Source: Trujillonella humicola | Lineage (GTDB): Bacteria > Actinomycetota > Actinomycetes > Mycobacteriales > Geodermatophilaceae | Direction: 5' to 3' | Length of the DNA stretch: 64,000 bases | NCBI RefSeq assembly: GCF_046233715.1 | Contig: NZ_JBJNRJ010000020.1 | Coordinates: forward strand, 9,847 to 73,846 | Shown here: piece after piece, positions 25,501 through 31,248 of the stretch | How the letters are laid out: every line of letters starts with the position of its first letter | Numbering within the stretch: position 1 is the stretch's first letter | Notes under the pieces: generated by a model | The model's database searches: none | What the model was told of the DNA's origin: nothing | What the model saw: the letters and a program-made list of their open reading frames with translations, nothing else | Made by a program: the position numbers and the translations under genes

Positions 25501-25723
25501 CCGGCCGCTCGAGCACGTGGCGCCGGAGGAGATCGGCAACGCGATGGTGGCGCTGTGCCCGGCCGCCGGCGCCACCGCCGAGGAGCTCTTCCCCCGCGTC
25601 GCGGAGGTCTTCGGCTACCGGCGCCGCACGCCGTCGCTGGTCCCGCTCCTGGAGCGGGCGCTGACCGCCGTCCTGGAGTCCGGACGCCTCGTCCGCGCCG
25701 AGGACGGCACGCTCACCGGCTGA
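19514..25723 (+). CDS. Giant DUF4011 / SF1 helicase / Vsr-like nuclease / DUF3320 protein (defence candidate)
   Basis: A 2069-residue protein. Order: beta-rich N-terminus; transglutaminase-like part (about 200-300; VGTCLDT, EGHSFLGY, Cys-His pair); DUF4011 (about 400-560; WKNSLLDLSLRNRLINY); SF1 helicase core with Walker A GPPGTGKSQ near 705, Walker B VVFDEASQ near 1326, GDSRQMPPTSF, WHYRSQDE, NVQGDERDVV and VTRARRQVVVF near 1578; Vsr-like endonuclease domain (about 1634-1734; RVDLSVAAP, LDGPAW, GW..VERVWLPAWL); Pro/Ala linker (about 1735-1900); DUF3320 (about 1904-2062). This matches the helicase-DUF4011-Vsr layout reported for the single-gene antiphage system Hhe, which is established for homologues, not shown here. 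The nuclease motif is atypical (LDGP where ECDG is usual). ATG at 19514; single-gene locus. Confidence 0.9.
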   Translation: MSTTPARPSPATPGSARPAVAIAATTTPVLSYALAHNRVPVVSRLALTNHGAAVSGATVRLSVQDSEGPIGGAVERLVDLEAGQTTVLADLGLVMDPAAMLQIDEQRPGSIEVDVLVDGEDVAGTAAPVQVLAAGQWLATPVPLALEMLAAHVLPHHPAVGALLDEASALLAERTGDPSVQGYQAGPERVDAIVAALTTAMAARGIRYSEPPASWADLGQKVRTPGDVLDGRVGTCLDTVVVLAAALEHAGIRPLLWVAEGHSFLGYWREERGAESAATTDVAPLVNLVDLGYVRLVETTLLASRAADAPAPDPEELHRAAYTAWLAGGPGDRALDRVLGVTDVHRARRDGIVPLPARTRGSDGTVQLVEYRPAVHAAARPAERAVAPVSRHGRPEAPARVQQWKNSLLDLSLRNRLINYTERSGLPLTVPAGSLAALEDLLSGGTAVTLLPSDRLAAVHRERGVGGAAELPEEVLAETLAERRSVHADVTEGGYLPRLRGLAYKAKTVREETGANNLYLALGSLVWELDGRPLRSPLVLVPVVLTAASRTGGYRLSLDDTGGATPNYCLLEKLRQVHGLVVPGLVDPEDGAGIALDRALRAVREALADAGLPHRVEPTADLAVLQFAKYRLWRDLDEHWADLAQNPLVAHLLHEPTEAFADPAPDTAGSVDLDELAALCPVPADASQLRAIAEASAGRTFVLEGPPGTGKSQTITNLLTRAVADGKRVLFVAEKRAALDVVARRLDAVGMGPFALDLHDKGSKAAAVRAQVKAALEHAVAAEEQDPAHRQSRTDAEDLRAARRTLARYTARLHAPNAAGLSCYSARTALLAAGPDAPVLPVPPPVVAAASAEDLTAVRRALALLPDVADLARPSPRHAWAFVDSPRVDLLAAQQTAAAVDAAIRALPAEEHLARALREVRTPADLDGLAHLLAGPATTLDVLDEVPTERWTTATTQVLGEVAAFASGVHPGLDVAGPEALALPLAELYVEAQTAQAGTWLARRRGLTAVRERLAPVLRPDVKLRLRDVPDLTAALWRLQQAAAALAARASVIPGLAVPAGWNPLLEPDLLEGQVAWLRRSGALADSASEFAVQLRRYVVGGPGPDPAAAAAVGRLRDALGALLTACASDARRLAAWCGDDGLVFRWTMTRPERGVEHTGLMSLRRWISFLDTLEPLRAAGLADGRTALVRGELPADDALRAFEHGVALASVAERRDASDLDAFDAEAHEKAIGRFAAASRAVRRHLAAALPASVLAARPFDARTGDGRVGALQRELGRSRRGLGVRALLEQYADLVTAVTPCVLVSPDSVARFFPARAGLFDLVVFDEASQIRVADAVGALGRARAAVVVGDSRQMPPTSFAEPAAGGEDDVADLLGTTVEDEESILSECVQARVPRQWLSWHYRSQDESLIAFSNANYYDNRLSSFPAPTHGRASAEPGGRGIGLVRVDGTFHRSGAGRLLRTNPMEAKAVVAEIRRRFDASPHRLPSIGVVTFNAQQRSYIEALLRDADDDRLVEALDRTDGEGLFVKNLENVQGDERDVVLFSTGFSPDDRGVLPLNFGPLNRVGGERRLNVAVTRARRQVVVFTSFDPAQLRAEQTASVGVKHLRAYLDLAAHGTSALPREARPASTLDRHREEVAEALRGRGLTVRTDVGLSEFRVDLSVAAPSAPGTPVMAVLLDGPAWARRRTVGDRDGLPVEVLSGMLGWPAVERVWLPAWLRDRDAVLDRLVATATAAAPAPLSAAPPTEVATPATPPPTEVATSAGPPSAEVATSAEIPVAATVPPVRPVLAVVDDGPGTPPAAAAPLPPAPPLAALRSAPAAAMAPAPSPAPVTAPRAELTVVAAPVEPAVEPAVEPAVEPAVEPVVEPPVPARRASATRRPAAVLAHGEQPFSPWSPRPAGDRKTLDQLADPKAARAVRRLLAAGVRAEGPVHRDRLVRLAAGAYGLTRVTETRRDALLALLPAEQLAGDFVWPGDADRAGWTGYRRQAASADRPLEHVAPEEIGNAMVALCPAAGATAEELFPRVAEVFGYRRRTPSLVPLLERALTAVLESGRLVRAEDGTLTG
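24759..24847. repeat. Three copies of an 18-bp palindrome inside the helicase linker
   Basis: CCGAAGTGGCCACTTCGG occurs at 24792-24809 and 24825-24842, and with one mismatch at 24759-24776. The third copy extends to a 28-bp perfect palindrome (24820-24847). All are in frame and encode the peptide T/A-E-V-A-T-S/P. They lie in the nonconserved linker between the nuclease and DUF3320 domains. Confidence 0.9.
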
Positions 25724-25793
25724 GCCGCGGGCGGACCCCTGGCCCGTGGCCACGGTGAGCGCGACACTCTGCCTCCTCCTCGAGGACGGGGGC

Positions 25794-26549
25794 ATGCCGA
25801 TGACCGCGGACGTCAGCCGGCGCCGGCGGTGCGCGACGCTCCTGGCCGCGGTGGGGCTGGGGGTCCTGGGCACGGCCTGCGGCGGGGAGGAGCCCTCGTC
25901 CGCCGCCCCCGCCTCCCCCGGGACACCGGCCGGCGGGATGCCGGCCGGGTCCGCCGTTCCCGACGCGCTCCCCGGCACCCCGCCGGAGGTGGCGGAGGCG
26001 CTGCTGACCACGGACGACCTCGGCCGGGGCTGGACCGATCTGGGCGCCCTGCCCCTCGACGAGCGCGGCCTGGACGAGTGCCCGGCCAGCCAGGTCATCA
26101 CCGCCGGCGAGGACCCGATGCGGCGCGGAGAGGCGCAGAGCCTGTACGCGCAGGACGACCGGGACGTGCCGACGTTCGGCGAATCGGTCTCGCTCTGGCA
26201 GTCGGCCGACGTGGCCCGGGACCGGATGGCCGAGTTCGCGACGCTGCCGACGGACTGCCCGCCCGTCGAGCGGGAGGTGCCCGACGGCGGGACGGCCACC
26301 GTCCGCCACCTCGCGGCGGACGCACCGGCGCTCGGCGACGAGGCCGTCGCCCTGGTCCACGAGATCCGGCTCCCCGAGGGGACGATCGTCCTCCGCGACG
26401 TGGTCGTGGTCCGGATCGGCGACGCGCTGGTGCTCACCGAGGGGCCCGACGTCGCAGCCGACGATCCGGCGCTCGGCGACGTGCGGCAGCAGTTCGCCGA
26501 GCTGACCGCCCAGGCGGTCGACAAGGCCGCGCAGGAACTCACCCCCTGA
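25794..26549 (+). CDS. Secreted lipoprotein with PknH-sensor-like domain
   Basis: A 251-residue lipoprotein: basic N-region SRRRRC, hydrophobic TLLAAVGLGVLGTAC with the lipobox Cys near residue 23, then a Ser/Pro/Ala linker and a globular part. LLTTDDLGRGWTDLG, DECPASQV, SVSLWQSADVARDRMAEFATLPTDCPPV and a late VVVRIGDALVLTEG resemble the extracellular PknH_C-like sensor fold common in actinobacterial lipoproteins. Two conserved-looking Cys may form a disulphide. ATG at 25794 has GAGGA upstream; ATG at 25800 is an alternative. Function unknown. Confidence 0.75.
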   Translation: MPMTADVSRRRRCATLLAAVGLGVLGTACGGEEPSSAAPASPGTPAGGMPAGSAVPDALPGTPPEVAEALLTTDDLGRGWTDLGALPLDERGLDECPASQVITAGEDPMRRGEAQSLYAQDDRDVPTFGESVSLWQSADVARDRMAEFATLPTDCPPVEREVPDGGTATVRHLAADAPALGDEAVALVHEIRLPEGTIVLRDVVVVRIGDALVLTEGPDVAADDPALGDVRQQFAELTAQAVDKAAQELTP

Positions 26550-26593
26550 CCCTGGCCCGACGCGCCGCCGCGGCCGTCGGCGAGGATGAGCCG

Positions 26594-27838
26594 GTGGACT
26601 TCTCCGCCGACGTCGAGGACGCCGCGGCGCGCCTGGCCGGTGTCGCCCGCCGGACGCCGCTGCAGCGCAACGCCCGGCTGTCCGCCGCGACCGGCGCCGA
26701 CGTCTGGCTCAAGCGCGAGGACCTGCAGGTCGGCCGCTCCTACAAGGTGCGCGGCGCGTACACGACGATCAGCCGGCTCGACGAGGCCGCCCGCGCCGCC
26801 GGCGTCGTGTGCGCCAGCGCCGGCAACCACGGTCAGGGCGTGGCGCACGCCTGCGCCGCCCTCGGCGTGCGGGGCTACGTGTTCGTCCCCGGGACGACGC
26901 CGCGGCAGAAGCGGCAGCGGATCACCGCGCTCGGCGAGGGCATGGTGGAGCTCGTCGTCTCCGGCGACACCTACGACGCCGCGGCGGCCGCCGCGGCCGG
27001 GCACGCCGCCGCCACCGCGGCCACCCTGGTGCCGGCCTTCGACGCGCCGGGCACCATCGCCGGGCAGGCCACCGTCGCCGTCGAGGTGCTCGAGCAGCTG
27101 GCGGAACGGCCGGACGTCGTCGTCCTCCCCGTCGGCGGCGGCGGGCTGCTGGCCGGTGCCGGGACCTGGCTGGCCGAGCACAGCCCGGGCACCCGGCTGG
27201 TCGGCGTCGAGCCCGCCGGCGCCGCGAACATGGCCGCCGCGCTCGCCGCCGGGCACCCCGTCGAGCTCCCCGAGATCGACACGTTCGTCGACGGCGCCGC
27301 GGTCCTCCGCGCCGGCGACCTGACCTTCCCGCTGGTCCGCGACTGCGGCGCCGAGCTGGTGACCGTGCCGGAGGGGCAGATCTGCACCGAGATGCTCGAC
27401 CTCTACCAGGTCGACGGCGTCATCGCCGAGCCCGCCGGGGCGATGGCGACCGCGGCGCTCGCCGGGGGTCAGGTGCGGGTCGAGCCGGGGCAGACGGTCG
27501 TCTGCCTGCTCTCGGGCGGCAACAACGACGTGAGCCGCTACGCCGAGGTCGTCGAGCGCTCGCTGGTGCACCGCGGGCTCAAGCACTACTTCCTCGTCGA
27601 GTTCCCGCAGGAGCCCGGGGCGCTGCGCCGCTTCCTCGACGACGTCCTCGGCCCGGACGACGACATCGTGCTGTTCGAGTACGTCAAGCGGGACAACCGC
27701 GAGACCGGTGCCGCGCTGACCGGCATCGAGCTCGGCGCCGCGGCCGATCTCGCCGGGCTGCTGGCCCGCATCGAGGCCAGCCCGCTGCGGATCCAGCACC
27801 TCGCGCCGGGCACGACCGCCTACCGCTTCCTCGTCTGA
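26594..27838 (+). CDS. ilvA: Threonine ammonia-lyase (threonine dehydratase)
   Basis: PLP enzyme converting L-threonine to 2-oxobutanoate, the first step of isoleucine synthesis. Fold type II: PLP Lys51 in GRSYKVRGA, SAGNHGQGVAHACA, phosphate-binding VGGGGLLAG, and SGGNNDVSRY. The 414-residue length and one C-terminal ACT-like domain (HYFLVEFPQEPGALRRFLDDVLGPDDDI..., about 330-410) fit the short, isoleucine-regulated actinobacterial form. GTG at 26594 has GAGG upstream. Followed directly by a palindromic hairpin that likely terminates it. Confidence 0.94.
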   Translation: MDFSADVEDAAARLAGVARRTPLQRNARLSAATGADVWLKREDLQVGRSYKVRGAYTTISRLDEAARAAGVVCASAGNHGQGVAHACAALGVRGYVFVPGTTPRQKRQRITALGEGMVELVVSGDTYDAAAAAAAGHAAATAATLVPAFDAPGTIAGQATVAVEVLEQLAERPDVVVLPVGGGGLLAGAGTWLAEHSPGTRLVGVEPAGAANMAAALAAGHPVELPEIDTFVDGAAVLRAGDLTFPLVRDCGAELVTVPEGQICTEMLDLYQVDGVIAEPAGAMATAALAGGQVRVEPGQTVVCLLSGGNNDVSRYAEVVERSLVHRGLKHYFLVEFPQEPGALRRFLDDVLGPDDDIVLFEYVKRDNRETGAALTGIELGAAADLAGLLARIEASPLRIQHLAPGTTAYRFLV

Positions 27839-27839
27839 A

Positions 27840-27880
27840 CGGAGTGTCGCAGCGCCGGTTTCCTGCGCTGCGGGAATCCG
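27840..27880. repeat. Hairpin repeat acting as convergent terminator
   Basis: CGCAGCGCCGG (27848-27858) and CCTGCGCTGCG (27862-27872) pair around TTT with one mismatch. Outer bases CGGAGTG and ATCCG partly pair. Same consensus as the hairpin at 625-790. It fills exactly the space between the stops of ilvA and the phytochrome gene. Confidence 0.75.
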
Positions 27881-30109
27881 CTACCCCACCCGGCCGAGGC
27901 CGAGGAGGGTGACGTCGTCGGTGTCCGGCGGGGCCAGCGTCGCGAGGACGGCGTCGAGCAGGTCCGACAGGTCCGGCCCGCCGGCGGCCGCGGCGGCCTC
28001 CAGCGCGGCCAGCCCGCCGTCGACCGGCTCGCCGCGCCGCTCCACCAGCCCGTCGCTGAACAGCAGCAGCCGCTCGTCGCCGGTGAGCCGCAGCCGGCTC
28101 TCGGCGTACTCCGCGTCGTCGAGGACGCCCAGCGCCGGCCCGCGCCCCGCCCGCAGGAAGCCGGTCGCCGTGGACAGCACCGGCAGGTGCCCGGCGCTGG
28201 AGACGGCGACCTCTCCGGTGGCCGGGTCGAGCTCGGCGACCACGGCGGTCGCCATCTCCCCGGGCAGCAGCGCCGTGAGCAGCCGGTTGAGCTCCGCCAG
28301 GGCCGCGCCCGGCCCCCCGTCGCGCAGCAGCGCCGCCCGCAGCGCGTGCCGCAGCTGCGCGGTGACCGCTGCCGCGGACAGCCCGTGCCCGGCGACGTCG
28401 CCGAGCACCAGCGACACCCGCCCGCTGGGCAGCGGCACGAGGTCGTACCAGTCGCCGCCCACGACGTCGTCGGCGCTGGGCAGGTAGCGGGCGGCCAGGT
28501 CGACGCCGGGGACCTCGGGCAGCTCGTCGAGCAGCAGGGTCCGCTGCAGGGCCGCGGCCATCCGGTTCTCCTGCTCGGCGCGGACCCGCGCGGCGACGGC
28601 GACCTGGCCGGCCAGCGCCCGGGCGGCGGCCACCTCGTGCTCCGCCCACGGGCGGGCGGTGCCCCGCACCGTCTCGGTCCAGGCCTCGAACGACCGCCGG
28701 GGCGACAGCCGGCCGCTCGCGGTCACCTCGGTCTCGTGCGGGTTGCCGCCCCACGTGACCTCGCGCGGGGTCTCCGGCCGGAACCAGGCGAGGAAGTCCC
28801 CGCCGTCCAGCCCGACCGCGAGCACCCCGCTGGCGGTGCCGGCCAGGCCGTCCGCGGCGGGCAGCACCCGCGGCAGCGCGTCGGTGACCGGGATGCCGGC
28901 CTCGAGCAGCGCGCTCACCAGCGGCCCGACCTGCTCGGCCGGCGGGGTGTCCCCCAGCAGCCGCAGCCGCCCGTCCACCCGCACGGCGGCGCCGCCGGCC
29001 GGCAGCAGGTCCAGCACGGTCCCCTCCCCCTCGGTGAGGGCGGGCAGCGGGGTGCGCCCGGCCCGGCCGACCGCGGCGGCGAGGTCGGCCGAGCGCTGCG
29101 CGACGCCGACGACGTCGCCCTGCGCGCCGGCGGCGACCTTGGTGTGCAGCAGCAACGAGGCGGTGCGGCCGAGGAACTCCGCGGCGACGCGGTCGGCGTA
29201 GGAGGGCCTCCGGGGACCGGCGTAGTGGTGGCAGGCGATGAGCCCCCACAGCCGGCCGCGGTCCAGCAGCGAGACCGACATGGAGGCGACGACGCCCATG
29301 TTGGCCAGGTACTCCAGGTGCACCGGCGACACGCTGCGCAGCCCGGCGCCGGACAGGTCCAGCGGCCGCCCGGTGCCCGGCACGACCGCCGGCTCCAGGG
29401 ACACCGGGGTGTAGCCGGCGTCGGGGATCGACCGCAGCCAGTTGGTCGCGTAGAGGGCGCGGGCCTGCGCGGGGATGTCCGCGGCCGGGTAGTGCAGCCC
29501 GAGGAAGGGCTCGAGGTCCGCCCGGCGGTCCTCGGCCACCACCTCGCCGTTCCACTCGCGGTCGAAGCGGTAGACCATCACCCGGTCGAAGCCGGTGAGC
29601 GCGCGGACGTCGCGGGCCAGCACCGCGGTGAGCTCCTCGAGCGAGGCGGTGCCCGACAGCCGCTGCAGCACCGAGGGCAGCCGCCGGTGCCACGCCGGCC
29701 CCGCCTCCGCGGCCCCGGCCAGCGGCTCCCACTCGGTGACCAGGAGCCCGTCGGCGCGGTGCACCACGAGGTCGGCCGGGCCGGTGGCCAGGTCGAGCCG
29801 GAGCGGGTTGAGCTCGGTCAGGTCGCCGGCCAGCCCGGCGCGCAACCGCCGGGTGTCCTCGGGGCCGAGCAGGTCGGCGAGGGTGCGGCCGGCGACGTCG
29901 GTGCCGAGCACGGCCGCGGCGTTCGCCGAGGCGACGACGACGGCCAGGTCGGGCTCGGTCACCGCCAGCAGCGCGCCGTGCGGCTGGATCGCGCCGGGGA
30001 CGGCGATGGGCTCGTCCGCGCAGCGCAGCAGGGCGTCGGCGAGGGCGGCGTCGGAGAGGGCGGCGTCGGAGAGGGCGGCGCCATGGGGAGCGCCGTCGGC
30101 CGGGATCAC
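27881..30109 (-). CDS. Bacteriophytochrome with C-terminal PP2C (SpoIIE/RsbU) phosphatase
   Basis: A 742-residue red/far-red photoreceptor. N-terminal PAS with Cys30 in LLRCADEPIAVPGAIQPHG, the biliverdin-attachment position of bacteriophytochromes; GAF (about 150-330) with PAADIPAQAR (PASDIP variant), DRVMVYRFD and the chromophore-pocket His pair in ACHHYAGPRRPSY; PHY (about 340-510) with WGGNPHE and LSPRRSFEAW tongue motifs. The output is a PP2C-type phosphatase (about 550-742) with metal-binding Asp in GGDWYDL, LGDVAGHG, LFSDGLVE and DTDDVTLLGL. It replaces the usual histidine kinase, so light would control dephosphorylation of a STAS anti-anti-sigma factor; such a gene is nine bases upstream. 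GTG start at 30109. Confidence 0.92.
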   Translation of the reverse strand: MIPADGAPHGAALSDAALSDAALADALLRCADEPIAVPGAIQPHGALLAVTEPDLAVVVASANAAAVLGTDVAGRTLADLLGPEDTRRLRAGLAGDLTELNPLRLDLATGPADLVVHRADGLLVTEWEPLAGAAEAGPAWHRRLPSVLQRLSGTASLEELTAVLARDVRALTGFDRVMVYRFDREWNGEVVAEDRRADLEPFLGLHYPAADIPAQARALYATNWLRSIPDAGYTPVSLEPAVVPGTGRPLDLSGAGLRSVSPVHLEYLANMGVVASMSVSLLDRGRLWGLIACHHYAGPRRPSYADRVAAEFLGRTASLLLHTKVAAGAQGDVVGVAQRSADLAAAVGRAGRTPLPALTEGEGTVLDLLPAGGAAVRVDGRLRLLGDTPPAEQVGPLVSALLEAGIPVTDALPRVLPAADGLAGTASGVLAVGLDGGDFLAWFRPETPREVTWGGNPHETEVTASGRLSPRRSFEAWTETVRGTARPWAEHEVAAARALAGQVAVAARVRAEQENRMAAALQRTLLLDELPEVPGVDLAARYLPSADDVVGGDWYDLVPLPSGRVSLVLGDVAGHGLSAAAVTAQLRHALRAALLRDGGPGAALAELNRLLTALLPGEMATAVVAELDPATGEVAVSSAGHLPVLSTATGFLRAGRGPALGVLDDAEYAESRLRLTGDERLLLFSDGLVERRGEPVDGGLAALEAAAAAGGPDLSDLLDAVLATLAPPDTDDVTLLGLGRVG

Positions 30110-30118
30110 CGACCGACC

Positions 30119-30475
30119 CTACGAACCGACTTCCCCGCCGGCGAGGCCGGCCTGCTCGACGATCGGCACCGCCCGGTGCAGCTCCAGCAGGTCGATCACC
30201 AGGCGGACCGGGCGGTTGCCGGCCGGGCAGACCACCTGCAGCCCGACGCCGACGTCCCCGCAGTGCTTGGCGGTGCGGATCAGCTGCCGGGCCCCGGAGG
30301 AGTCCAGGAAGGTGGTGTCGCCGAGGTCGACGACCAGGGACGTCGCACCCGACGCGAGCACGTCGGCGACGGCGCTGCCCAGCTGCGGGGCCGTCGCGAT
30401 GTCGAGCTCACCGCGGACCCGGAGCGCGGGCCGCCCCTTCACGAGCGTGCGCTGGACCTCGAACTGCACCGACAA
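30119..30475 (-). CDS. STAS-domain anti-sigma factor antagonist (SpoIIAA/RsbV-like)
   Basis: A 118-residue single STAS domain: RVRGELDIATAPQLGSAVADVL, the phosphorylatable Ser in TTFLDSSGARQLIRTAK and a C-terminal helix ELHRAVPIV. In partner switching, the dephosphorylated form binds an RsbW-type kinase and releases a sigma factor. First gene of a two-gene operon with the phytochrome phosphatase, its likely activator. The start is TTG at 30475 (GAGAGG four bases upstream) or GTG at 30469 (spacing ten); I list the longer one. Confidence 0.92.
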   Translation of the reverse strand: MSVQFEVQRTLVKGRPALRVRGELDIATAPQLGSAVADVLASGATSLVVDLGDTTFLDSSGARQLIRTAKHCGDVGVGLQVVCPAGNRPVRLVIDLLELHRAVPIVEQAGLAGGEVGS

Positions 30476-30736
30476 CCAGCCTCTCGCCCGACGCCCGGCC
30501 GCATCCGGTCAACGGCTCATCGGTTCCCGGTACACCGTAGGCAAGCCCCCCGTGCGCTGTCGCGGCAGGTCACCCGACCGGTACCGCACCGTCCGCCGCC
30601 GCCCCCGGGTGCTACGGATCCGTGACGACCTCCGGTCGGTGGTGCGACATCCGGGATGGGCCGGCCCGGCGCCGGGCAGGGTGGGATCGCCGGGGAGCGC
30701 GGGAGCGGCCTGCAGCCGGCGGAGGAGGCGGTGTCG

Positions 30737-31078
30737 GTGACCCCCGACGTGACGCGCGACATCCTCGAGGAGGCGTGGCGGCCGGGCACCGCCCCGCCCG
30801 TGGCGGTGCACGTGCGCCCCGAGGTCCACGCCCGGCTGGTGCGGCAGGCCGGCGACGGCTGCAGCGGCAGCCGGATCGGCACCCCGGCCGCCCTCCCCCT
30901 CGTCGTCGACGAGGGGATCCCGGCCGCACCCGGCTTCGAGGTGCACCGCGCCGTGGCCGGCGCCGGGCTGCACCGCGCCGCCACCGGCGCGGAGCTGCAC
31001 TCCGTGGCGACCGGCAGCGACGTGCCCTCCGCGGCGACCGGCGCCGAACCGCACCGCGCCGTGGCGGGTGCGGCGTGA
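30737..31078 (+). CDS. Hypothetical protein with degenerate C-terminal HRAxxGA repeats
   Basis: A 113-residue soluble protein. The N-terminal half (TPDVTRDILEEAWRPG, VAVHVRPEVHARLVRQAG, IGTPAALPLVVDEGIPAAPG) looks like a small alpha/beta domain. The C-terminal 45 residues repeat an 11-12-residue unit of the type VHRAVAGAGLHRAATGAEL. GTG at 30737 is preferred because GGAGGAGG then has an eight-base spacing; GTG at 30731 is also possible. Its stop overlaps the next gene start as GTGA. No recognised family; divergent from the STAS gene. Confidence 0.6.
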   Translation: MTPDVTRDILEEAWRPGTAPPVAVHVRPEVHARLVRQAGDGCSGSRIGTPAALPLVVDEGIPAAPGFEVHRAVAGAGLHRAATGAELHSVATGSDVPSAATGAEPHRAVAGAA

Positions 31079-31248
31079 GGAACCTCGTCGCCAACGGCGT
31101 CGACCTCGTGCGCGCGGTCGTCGACGAGGGGCTCAGGCAGCTGGCCCGCGTCGTCGCGGGGGCCGCGGACGACCGGCACCCCTCGCCGCACCGCGCCCCG
31201 GGCGGCCGGGCGGACGCCGCCCGGCCGCCGCTGGGCCTCAGCCGCTGA
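31075..31248 (+). CDS. 57-residue protein translationally coupled to the preceding gene
   Basis: MRNLVANGVDLVRAVVDEGLRQL... begins with an amphipathic helix and ends in a basic, proline-rich tail (HRAPGGRADAARPPLGLSR). GTG at 31075 overlaps the upstream stop (GTGA), so the pair is probably a unit. The last 11 bases overlap the end of the convergent P450 gene. No domain recognised; a membrane- or protein-binding helix is the only visible feature. Confidence 0.5.
   Translation: MRNLVANGVDLVRAVVDEGLRQLARVVAGAADDRHPSPHRAPGGRADAARPPLGLSR

Noticed and set aside
21119..27799. A 2226-codon open frame on the minus strand opposite the helicase, lipoprotein and ilvA genes
   Set aside because: Composition is GC-skew shadow (Gln/Arg/Gly-rich, no domains) and it lies antisense to three well-supported genes. 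Long antisense frames are expected at this GC content.
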